This document shows, in pieces, positions 12,901 to 24,900 of a DNA stretch of 64,000 nucleotides. Within the stretch, counting starts at the first letter, position 1. Each line of letters starts with the position of its first letter. This DNA comes from Asterias rubens (taxonomy: Eukaryota; Echinodermata; Asteroidea; Forcipulatida; Asteriidae): the NCBI RefSeq assembly GCF_902459465.1, contig NC_047068.1, positions 7,936,001 through 8,000,000 on the forward strand, given 5' to 3'. The notes under the pieces were generated by a model. That model saw only the letters and a program-made list of their open reading frames with translations. It was not told the origin of the DNA and searched no databases. A program made the position numbers and the translations under genes.

Positions 12901-15900
12901 TTTGAGAAAGAGATAATTTCTCACTAAAATATTAAAAGACTTCTAGCTAGAAGTCTTTTATTCCTATCTGAAAGCACTCAAATTCGTCCAACAAGGGTGT
13001 TTTTTCTTTCATCATTTTCTAGAAACTTCAATGACCAATTGAGCCCAAATTTTCACAGGCTTGTTATTTTATTCTTGTGATGGGATACACCAAGTGAGAA
13101 CACTGGTCTTTGACAATTACCAAACGTGTAAAGTGCCTTTAATTAGGCTTAGCAGGATTGTTTTTTTCCTTGATTGGAAAAAGAGCCCATATCATCAATA
13201 CGGTAATGGTAAAACCAGCGAGAGCAATGAGTAAAACAACTACGACATTGATCTGTTTTGATTCTTGAGCACACACGGGCAGATTGGAAGACCATTGACC
13301 ATCACCCTGACACCAGAGTGAGGCAGACCCTTGTTGGGTAAACCCTCCGTCACAGGTGACCCTAAGGGTGGAATTCTCCAAGTAAACCGACCCATGTATT
13401 TTCCCATTCTCTACTTTCCCCGGAAATCCACAACTGACAATTTTAATGGAGGACATCTGTATAGTCTCTAAGGTACCGGTTACCAGGAGTGTTTCGTTGG
13501 CTAATGACAGGCTACCAGTCGTCATGGCATCGAAAATGCATTCAAATGACTCCCCACAGAGGTCCTTGATTTCTTGACTGATGAGGTTTGGATCAGGAGA
13601 GACGAGATTTGGGGAGAATTCAGGGAATAGGTACGTTTTGTATTCGTAAGGGGAAATGTAGGTAAAAATGGAGTCTTCCTCTGTTACTAACCACTCCAAC
13701 CCTAATTCATGAACCTCATACAGCGCTGCATTAGTGTTTAATGAAGAGCCATTCAGAAATTGTAAATCATCATCCGGGTCTTCATTCATATTGCCCAACA
13801 GACCTTTAACCTGACCTTTGAACTTTGTGTCCAGTTGAGCAATAAAAGACATCACTTCTGGTTTGACATAAACGATGACAGCAACACCAGATTTCAAAGC
13901 GATTTTGATCTCTGATAGATCTCGATTGAAGCTGATTCGAAGGCCTTTGTGGTGTTGAACTGGAATCGGGCTGGAATCCTGGAGTATCGTTTCACCATCT
14001 ACAAGGATCATGGTCTGGTTCATGTTAGACCTTTGCACCTGCACCTTAGCGGAATCGTTGGTCTGAATGACGACTGCAGTGTACACTGATGCATTGGTAT
14101 CTCGGTAGACTTCCATACGGGCTTGGAAGGTCAGGTTATGAAGAGTCGATGATGCCATCAGGAACTCTCCAGCTCCGTTGAAGGTGAACCTCTTCCCGTC
14201 AAGACTCGTGATATGAGGGTCTCCCGTACCTCCAGCAGGCCGAGGAGGGACGTACTCAGAGCAGTCATCTGATGGTCGTTTGTCATAATACGCCTCACAG
14301 TTGTTGGACAGTTTGCAGCATCCGAGCCAGGGCAGGACGTCATACCATTGATGGAACCAGAAATGATCGCCAGGTGCATATCTATCGGCTGTTCCTCCTC
14401 CAGGGGAGCCGACCAGGATGTCTCCGTTATCATCATAGCAACACTGCTGACCTGAACCTGTTGACGAGGATGTGGTCGACCTATAGCATGTCTCAGCCCC
14501 GGGATGGAAAAAGGAATTCAAGAAGTTTGCTTCCACAAAGTTTAGAGAATTTACATTTGCTTGATTTGAAGTACATGGGCATGGATTTAAGCCAGAAGCA
14601 ACATTATTCAACTGACGATTGAAAACTGAACATGGGACATTCAAAATTGAATTGATTACGTGCGTTACCCCAGAATAGATTCTTCGAGCGTAAACATTGT
14701 CCCTTCGACGCCGCTGGTTGTATTGAGTGATATAAAACGCTACAAGAGAAGGGTCGTTACTTGCGGGATTGATGAATGTTTTTAAGTCCTGGCCAGGAAT
14801 AAATAGAGTGCCATTGTTGACAACATTACTTTTTACAGCAACTCCTTCCATTAGAACTGGAAACCCATCAGTGTTGTATCTTGAAACTCGTACCATCACA
14901 GTGACGTGGGAAACGTCATCCCCGACTAATGTTTGATCCCAGGAAATGTAGATCGGATCAGCTGAGTTGAGATCAATGACACGGCTACCGGCTTCTTGGT
15001 TCATCTGCTGGACAGTAACAAGTGGTGGAAGGTCTTCTTCAGATGGAACATAGACGACACCAGAGTATGGGAAAGTGCTACCACCATCAAGGGACACATA
15101 GACTGCTGTCAGACCATTCTTGTAGAAGGTAGGGGTAATGCATTCTAGAGTATAGCTGCCGGTTCGAACACCATCAACCTCAACATCTCCAACACCTGTA
15201 GAGAATTTGCATTTTCGAACAATATTAACCTCGTTACTGTCTTGGGTGCACGGTACAGTGATACTGAACCTTTCTCCACCAAGCTCCCTCAGGAAGTATG
15301 GTGTGAAACTCAGATGCTGCTCGTTACTATCCAGGGACAAACCTGCAGCGTAACCATATGTCTCGGCTCTCTCGTAACCATATACAATAACAGACACTGG
15401 TGAAGACTGACTGTCTACATAGTAAACGCCTTCCCCTTTAGGTACTTGGATAGTAATTGAGATGTAGTCAGTTCCAGGAACGTCGTGCTCATCTACAGGT
15501 AGTATGCCGTTAGTAACGCTGACTGGGGCGTTGTTCAGAGAGACAGTTTGACGCGCATCTCTTTTCACGACTATGGTAATGAAATTAAAGTAACCCTCTG
15601 AACGATCACCTCCAGAATAAGGAGGTGTCGTAAACCCAAACCTAGACCCAAACTGCTCCACAGCCGGTACTTGAATCAGGGAAGGATCGACAGTATTGCC
15701 GTTAATGGTCGCTAATTGCTGCATCATCAGAATCGGCTTGGTTGAGGTTACTAGACCAGATCCAGTTAGAAATCCTTCCCATGAGTCTCCTGCACTGAAT
15801 GTTAGAGGCTCAAGGCCCGGGATTGAAACATTCGTTCCTGGAAAGTAGGAAACAATGTAGTATTGGTTGCTGTCCGTTGATAGGGATGCGGTGTAAATGT

Positions 15901-18900
15901 GCTTCTGCCCCCAACTCTTAACGGGTACCAGCTGCTCCGTTAGCGTATCGCATGCAGAGCCAGGGTTTCTTTCACATTCGCTGCCACTGAATACTGCAAC
16001 TGGTTTGTCAGCTTGAATGATGCTCCCGGTCAAGTCATCCTCGCTTCGGATCTGCACGGCTTCTTGGTAACTCAGCGTAAAACTCAGAATGTCACCTCGG
16101 CTGTATGGCCTTCCTTCAAATGTTGCAGGTCCTTGCATTGTCACTTGAACTTGGGTGGAGTCTGTGTCAGTTCCAATGATGGCAAAATGTCCAGGACGGG
16201 TAACTGTTGGCGTTACCACTACGTACTGCATACCAAGATTGTTTGTTGGAATACCGAGAAAGGCGTCCGTTGAAAAGTCCTGGTACATTAAACCGTATGC
16301 AGAGACCTCGTTTGTCGCAAATATATCGATGGTTTTGAAGCTTCTTTCAGTGTCAGTCATTGTCAGTTCTACAGGCACTCTCACTTGTTTAAATCCACTT
16401 TGATCTACATCAAAGGTTTCTGAGAAGGGCTGGCCACCAACTTGATGCTTACTGCTTATTGTTACCCTTGTGGTTTGCTGATTGTTGAATGCAACCACTA
16501 AAATGAACAGCTCTCTACTTGGTGTATACTTGTCCTCGATGTTATCAGTAAAGCCAATGATGAAATGTTCACCTCTAGATATCCCACTGCAACCTGGCGC
16601 AATTGGTGTGAGTTGACTTTGAGCTTGGCCTTGTAAGAGTGCAAGTATGGTGATCAACCACACACAACGACTCATCACACTCTCCATTTTGTAAACTAAA
16701 CAGAAAATATAAAGATATTAAAGCATCAGTATACAGGGAAAAAAACCTTCATTTTAGTCTAGACCAGATTTCCAAAAAGGGCTCTATAGTTAAGGAAGTG
16801 AGCGGCATTTTTGAGTAAAAGTTGGTAACATACCTGATTTAACTAATTTGGGGGTGCTGAATCCGAAAATGGTGGATACCAAGGCTAATTTTGAGTCCTT
16901 CACCCTGAAAAATCAAATTTAAAACAATACAGAAAACCTAGCAGACGACGGACTTCTCACGTGAAAAATAGTCAGGTTCTGCTGTGGTTCCATATTGATG
17001 TTGTCAGGATACCATACAGGGCAGGTACCCGGGTGCTGGTCAGGTATCCGTAACAAACTTTTGATTGTACTGGATAGATATACAACCAAATTGCACTTTC
17101 AGAGGGACCAACAGGTGCTTTCAATGTCAATTTGAAAGTATTTGAGTTGGTGTTTTTTCTAATAAAGAGTTATTTATTATTTGAACATAATTTCTCTGTT
17201 GTTAAAAGCACAAATCGTTGGTTATTTTCTCTTATAATGTAGGCCTACACTACTTAAACAGGTAGGCCTACCAGGTGTAGTCTAGACTCAACAATGATAC
17301 AGAAAATTGTATTGTATATCAACTTTTCAGTGCTCCCTGTTTTTGAATAGGTTAGCTTTTAGTGTTCACACTCATGGCTTACAATTATCTTACCCAAAAA
17401 ATGATTTTAGAGGATTTTAAAGTAACTCATTTTTTGATTACAAATCTCCCCCGTTTTAGAAAGTATTCTCCACAGTTGACAAACCAATCTAACTGTTGTA
17501 GGCTAACAATTGAAAAAATAAATTCCAGTTTGTTTGTTTGTTTGTTTGTTTGTTTGTTTGTTTGTTTGTTTGTTTGTTGGCAGTATAACGCATTGTTAGT
17601 CGTGTTTGTACACACACGGACAAATTTCACACAAGAAGACGATAGTAAGATTCCGAAACAAAGGACAACAAAATATGTATCCCCTCCATTGATAAAAACA
17701 ATCCACCCCTCTCTTTTCAGCTGGGTGTGAGAAACAAGGAAAAAACAAATATCTCTTTATTCATTATTACCGCTCAATCCACAAGTATAGACTCCTACTT
17801 TATTTTTGTATGTCAGCTAGGACGGTTCCCAGCAATGAATCATTCATCAAAGGTGTGCGTATCTTCGATATTAGCAATCATAGTTTGGAGTATAAACTGT
17901 GGCAAATTGTTTTGGTAAACAAAAAAGCAGACTTCTTTGCAATTTGATAGTATATGATTTTCGATTTAGATGATTCTGTACATAAGTGGATGCTGGAAAG
18001 GATGACATACACTGAAAAGAAGATGCCTCCTTGCACCAAGCTGTTGTATGTGTTTCCGTGTTGTCTAGTACTACAAGGATACCTTCTCCGGTATACTTCT
18101 ATCATAACATAACATAAAATCAGGTTAGTTTTAGGAAAAACACTATTGGATTTTGGGAAATATCAGCTTGAATGGAATGCTTTGATGCGTCGATTCCATA
18201 GAGGCATTTTTGTAATGTCATGTAACTGTATCTCCCCAAAGGAAATTTACATGTTTACAAAATTATATGTTTGCTCATCAGTTTCCTGAATGATAGTCCA
18301 TCTGCATGATGATTTGTGTTTTTTCGCAAGTCATTATTCAATCGAATTGCAATGTGTTGTGTTCTATTAATTTTGGTATTTTCTTTTATAGAAATGTCTC
18401 TGTAAGGACAGGGATGGGAGCCAAAATATTACAAAACATTTGTTTAAAATTTATATACACTAGCAGCATCCCGCTAGATGAGGAGGATTCTAGTATATAT
18501 ACAATGTTGTGAAAGGTAATGTGGGGTAAGGGAGGTATTCTTACAGGTAATAATCTTTTTGTAGGATTGGATTAGAAATTGTATTTATAATCGGTATTGA
18601 ATATTGTCATTTATTGTCTTTTGATTTGGGAAGGGTATACTTGGCAATGATGGTACTTGGCATGATATGTAGGGTTTTACGTGATATTTTAGTGTTGATC
18701 CAGCGGGCCTATACGCATTATCCGTATAAAATGTGGATTATTTTTCGCCTCTTTGCTTTTGTCATTGTATTAATTGTTTTCACTGCACTGAGTATTTCTC
18801 CTCTAAGATGACTGTAAGGGTAATTACTTAGTCGACTAAAAATATAGCACGTACACTGCTATAATGACACACTTATTTGATTGTGTTTAGCACATTGGGT

Positions 18901-21900
18901 ATAATTCCAATACATATTAGTCAAGTATTTGTCAAAGAGCCAATCAGACAATATAACACGATGAATTTGGAATCAGCAGTGGTATTTGGTTCCCTCCTTA
19001 ACAAATCCATAGTCACCGATAGCCGCGGATTTACTCGATTAAAGGCTCGCAAGAGTCTCTGCATGGTCTCCCCCTCAATAATAATATAGCAGAGAAGATA
19101 TCCGACTAAAAAGGCTTGTATGAAAGTAGTACCCTCTTTTAAAAAACAAACTCATAATCACAGCAACTAATTAATAGCCGGCAGAGTTATCTGACTGAAA
19201 AGGAAAAAGTTCTGGTAAACAGATTAAAAAAAAAAAAACGTGCCAGTTGGTATGGATGGCTCGAAACACTTTTACTACAAAGTCAATTTCTACTGAAAAA
19301 AAAATACATTTAATGATTGGTTGCTGTAATATGGTGAATGCTGTTTCCAATAACGTTTAAACGATTTAAGAATCTTAGGCCCCATTCATCGTGCTTTATC
19401 GAGCGTACGTCCACAACACATACAAAGTTGTTGGAGCACCAAATAAAGCGAGTTTTCGGAACATGCTGTGCAACAGATACCCAATCTACTGTTTTTACCA
19501 CCGCTTTTGGGAAGGAACAGAGCGTCGGCCTAATTAATTTTTAGTTTATTCTCATATCAATTAATTGTCATTGTAAACTTTCTGGTCAACATGAAGCCCA
19601 GCGTGAAGTTCCCTGATAGAACATCCAATTTTATAAGTTATCATATCTCTGAGAACATCCAATTTTATATGTTATCATATCTCTGGAACCCTATACAAAC
19701 TACATAGAAACTGTAATTTTATTGGTCTTTATTAACTACTCCTACATCCTCTCACTTTTCACTTTTAGAAAACAGTTGCCTTGTTGTTTTGAGGGTTTGT
19801 ACGTCCAAATTGGTTGTATAAGGAAAAACTCCTAAAAATGTACCCGATTCAGCCGCACATGGGTTTTGTTGACAAAACCTGGCGGCCGATTGCTTAGAAC
19901 AAAACGGATTTGGCAAATGCACATCATGAGTCCTGACCAAACTGCTTTAAGTTTTGAACTGCTCAGAACTTTGATCAATGGAATGTTCGTTTCCTGCTCC
20001 AAAACAGCCGTTGATGTTTCACAAAGTTTGTAACTCTGAAAACATACTATTCTTAAACAGTAATTTCATGTACTCTTTTAGGTTTAACTGGCAAAACTTA
20101 TATGAAAAGAATCAGTAATGTATACACTTTCGTCTTGTGAACAATTTGTTCTATATAAGATAAGTGTCACATAGTTTACAAATAGCAAAATAGCGTTTTG
20201 CATCATTGTTGAAAATGTTGCAATTTCTGAGTGTATAAGTTCTGCAGTGTGTGTGGGGATGACATGTACATGTTTACTGTACCAACAATGGAACAGGGTT
20301 AAATGGAACAAATAAAGTTATTAGCAACAGTTGGTTGCTGTTTGATGCATTTAAAAAATGCTGAAAAGTTAGGTAGGCCTACATGAGTGACTTATTTTGA
20401 ATAAACACATCTGTAACAGACGCATGTATTTTTGTTTCTCGTAAAGCCTTAATATTTTTTATTTAACACGCGAATTTACCCCCCCCCCCTTCCCCCCTGT
20501 ACAAAATGGAATAAACCAGTCTGTACCATTTAGAGGTGCATGCACCCACGGAGCAATAAACTGCACCCTGCGAAACATCAATGAGTCACTCTGGAATGTT
20601 AATGGAAGTTTGAGGTCGCCACCCACTTCAAACCTTAACAGAAATGCCAAGTCCAGAGGCCAGCTTTGCGTGAGATTTTTCAAAGCTCAACACCACCATC
20701 CCCCCCCCCCTGTGCATGTGAGCGTGAGACAGAGCCCAAATGCGTGAGTCTCACGCCTAATGCGTGAGACTTGGTAGGTCTGCCTTAAGAGATGGCTGTG
20801 TGTGCAGCCTACGGCTTCCCCCTTCGACCAACAGGTCGCCCATATCAAAACCAGACAACCACACATGTAAGGAGATATCGCTCATTACCAGCCAATCAGA
20901 CGACTCATAAAAGGGAGTTCGGTTCAGGGTTTTGTAAACTTGCAACTCGACGTCTGAAACGACACAACTGTGTTGAATTCCACAAGGATGCCATGCCACT
21001 GGACCTTCTAATTTCAATCCAAGATGGCGCGGGTTACGGCTTTAATAGTATAGATTGGGTTATTTATTGGACATAATATTAAGTGACATCAAACTGAAAC
21101 AAACTGAAAAATATTGCTTGATTTTCGCACTCTAAGTATCTTGAACTATTCTGACAAAAAAAAGCTGACATACAAAAATAAAGTAGGAGTCTATACTTGT
21201 GGATTGAGCGGTAATAATAGATAAAGAGATATTTGTTAGCTGTTCCGACCTACCGTCGGAACAGGTATTGTTTTCGTCGAGATTTTTATTATTTTTATTA
21301 TTATTATTATTCTTTGTTTCCGCCTAAAACCCCATAGCGTTTGTACAGCGTTTTTGTTCAGGCCCCTACTCCTAAAGTATGAGGATAAAATAGTTAAATC
21401 ATATATCAAATTGAAGCTTAGAACATAAGCTTTACTCTAACAAAAAAGTGTAAAAATTCTTCATTAATTAACCACGTGGTCTTCATTTGAATTTTTTAAT
21501 TTGTAATTTTGATGCAGTCACTTTCATGTTATTGTGAAACACTCTCTTTGGTAATACAACACAGTATGTACCTCAATGAGTTGTTGACTTCTTGAGAGGA
21601 ATCTATACTATTTTGTTTTCTACCCGCGTTCTGGACACATTACTCTGTACACGCACAAAGTACGGAGGTTGGGGATTTTCGTTAGAACGGGCGTTAAATT
21701 TGTCCTTGTTTTTCTAACCGCGTTCTGGACCAATTACTCTGTGCATGGTTTTCGTTAAAACGAATGTGGGTAATTAGATAGGGGTTTTTGACAACATCGA
21801 CGTCGTCGTCAAAAACCCCCTTAAGGCAATCTAATACTACATTTCAACCCTACTTAATAGTTAAAGGCGTTAGCAGTTCATATTTAGTGACAATGTTCGC

Positions 21901-24900
21901 AAAATCATGACACGAGAATTATTTCGCCGGATCATAATCCCCTCTGTTGAAATACATACATGTAAACCCTCGATTATTGTATTGGCCCTCATAGCCTAGT
22001 GGTCATCAGTCGCGCTTTCTTCACTGATACATGCGAGTTCGAATCTGCGCACGGGAAACATATTTTTTTTAGCCCCCAAAACTAAAAAAATATTTCTTTT
22101 TGTAATATTTAGGTTAGATTCTTATCTTTATATCGATAGGATTGCCTTTTCTTTTTCTCAAATGTTAGCCCAACATAACCTGTGTGCATGCATGACACGA
22201 TGATGTTTAAAAACACAGTAAGCGAAAAATGGTAATCATAAGCGCAGAGTTTGGTGGTTAAGAGTACTGTGAAATCAACTTGTACTAGATCAAACATCAA
22301 ACCACCGACCCCCAAAAAAATTAAAAATCGTAATTATTTAACCACGTGACCCATATTTGCATATTTAATTGTACAAGGGGACAAAGTTGTTGGAACTTCC
22401 TGTTGATGCTGACATCATGAGAACATCAGCATAAGTATTGGAATTGCACTACCTATTGAACCACTTGGAGTGTTCAAGGAGTCCAACATGTCAGTCTAGA
22501 GTCCAACGCTGATTGTAAAAATCAATTCAGGCATCATCTTCAATTTAATTCTATGCAACAAGCAAACTTGGAAATTTTCTGATTTTATTTCAAAGGGTAA
22601 CATAAATGGCTGTTAGCAAACGGTTTCCAACAAAAACTACATGGTGTACGTGCACAATACTCTTACTGGCCTCAAGCATTTACCTCTAGATAATAAATCA
22701 AGCATTCAGTTCAAAATGATAAAAGTTTGTTATCGCCACATTATTCAGCGCACCATGAATCATACACAGCTACTATTCACAAGAAAATTTATGTGTGGAG
22801 GGTAACAGTGGGACATTTTGTTTCGTCCATTATTTTAGTTTAACGTAGTTTATGACCATGAATATTAGGAATATTGTTGGAAATGTAATACTAGTTAACA
22901 AAACGTATACAAGTAAAATCCTTTCAACAAAAGAAATCCTACTTTCGGGATGTCAACCACCCGAGATAAGTTATCACAGGAAGACGACATCCTAATTTTA
23001 GGATGTCGACTTCCCGAGATAAATTATCACAGCAAGACGACATCCTACTTTTGGGATATCGACATTCGGAGATAAATTATCACAGGAAGACGACATTCTT
23101 CTTTTAGAATGTCGACTTCCCGAGATAAATTATCACAGGAAGATGACAACTGACGTTTAGGATGTTGACATACCGAGATAAATTATCACAGCAAGACGAC
23201 ATCCTACTTTTAGGATGTCGACATCCCGAGATAAATTATCACAGGAAGACATCCTAATTTTAGGATGTCGACTTCCCGAGATAAATTATCACAGCAAGAC
23301 GACATCCTACTTTTGGGATATCGACATTCCGAGATAAATTATCACAGGAAGACGACATTCTTCTTTTAGAATGTCGACTTCCCGAGATAAATTATCACAG
23401 GAAGATGACAACTGACGTTTAGGATGTTGACATACCAAGATAAATTATCACAGCAAGACGACATCCTACTTTTAGGATGTCGACATCCCGAGATAAATTA
23501 TCACAGGAAGACGACATCCTACTTTTAGGATGTCGACATTCCGAGATAAATTATCACAGGAAGACGACATTCTTCTTTAAGAATGTCGACTGTTTGTAGT
23601 TATAAGACTCCTTGGGGATAGGAGACAAATTTGGAAAAACCGTGACCTCAATTTGACCTCTACTTCCGGGTCAACCGGAAGTGGGACCATATCTCAAGAA
23701 CTACTCAAAACAACCGATTTTCAATTTGTTTTCACTTACAGACTCCTTGACATTAATATTGACTGTGAAAACTCGTGACCCCATGTTGGCCTCTACGTCC
23801 GGGTGAACCGGAAGAGGGACCATACGCCAAGTACTATACAACCGATTTTCAATCCTGTTTGTTCAGTTTTATCCTCCTAAGGCATTAAAAATAAACTTTG
23901 AAAATCCATGACTCCAAGTTGACCTCTACTTCCGGGTCAACCAGAAGTGGCACCATATCTCAAGAACTACACAACCGATTTTCTAACTTTTTTTCAGTTA
24001 CAGACTCCTTGGGCGTTAGAGATTAGCCTTAGGTTACCGTGACCCCATGAAGTGGCACTGTAACTCAAGACACTGTACAGTATTTTTCAAACATTCAGTT
24101 ATAGACTCCTTGGTATTGTTAACACATAATCAAAGCAAAAGAACACGGAACAGCTTTGTGTTTGTTCACAAACACCTAATGTCTAGTTTTTTCCTTGTTT
24201 TTCACACCCAGTTGAAAAGAGAGGGGTGGATTGTTTTATCAATGGGGGGGAGAATACATATTTTGTTGTCCTTTGTTTCTGAATCTTACTATCGTCTTCT
24301 TGAGTGAAATTTGTCCGTGTGTGTACAAACACGACTAACAATGCGTTAAACTGCCAACAAACAAACAAACTGGATTTTTTTCAATTGTTAGCCTACAACA
24401 GTTAGATTGGTTTGTAAACTGTGGAGAATACTTTTTAAAACGAGGGAGAATTGTAATCAAAAAATTAGTTACTTTAAAATCCTTTAAAATAATTTTTGTT
24501 TTGACTGGTAAGATAATTTCAAGCCATGAAGTATCATTGTCTAGACTACACCTGGTAGGCCTACCTGTGTAGTGTAGGCCTACATTATAAGAGAAAATAA
24601 TCAATGGTTTGTGCTTTTAACAACAGAGAAATTATGTTCAAATAATAAATAACTCTTTATTAGAAAAAAACACTAACTCAAATACTTTCAAAATGACATT
24701 GAAAGCACCTGTTGGTCCCTCTGAAAGTGCAATTTGATTGCAGATCTATCCAGTACACTCAAAAATTTGTAACGGATACCTGACCTGTACCTGACCCGTA
24801 TGGTATCCTGACAACATCAATATGAAACCACAGCAGAACCTGACTAATTTTCACGCGAGAAGTCCGTCGTCTGCTAGGTTTTCTGTATTGTTTTAAATTT

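Larger units (their letters stand above)
21237..24187 (+). mobile_element. Helentron/Helitron2-like non-autonomous insertion (HINE-type)
   Basis: A 2951-bp insertion in a T run of the right foldback arm, identified by comparison with the uninterrupted left arm. No duplication beyond T residues is visible, so it fits insertion between two T bases. The 5' tip TAGCTGTTCCG recurs inverted as CGGAACAGCTTT about 35 bases from the 3' end. A perfect hairpin GTGTTTG-TTCA-CAAACAC and then CTAATGTCTAG close the element. Asymmetric terminal inverted repeats, a 3' hairpin, T-T insertion and internal tandem repeats are the published hallmarks of Helentrons and their HINE derivatives. No Rep/helicase ORF is present. 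Boundaries are uncertain by a few T bases. Confidence 0.72.

Noticed and set aside
13139-16687. Opposite-strand ORFs at 14272-14622, 16013-16273 and 16155-16403
   Set aside because: They are frame shadows of the strongly coding minus-strand gene.
18614-18811. 65-residue hydrophobic frame in the foldback interior
   Set aside because: No family resemblance, no splice context and AT-rich composition. Probably chance.
20757-21076. Overlapping sense and antisense ORFs of 86 and 94 residues
   Set aside because: Overlapping open frames in a GC-richer patch without motifs. Neither has supporting evidence.
22930-23590. CRISPR-like array of regularly spaced repeats
   Set aside because: The genome is eukaryotic. 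The units are contiguous hairpin satellite monomers, and the apparent spacers are themselves the palindromic part of the unit.
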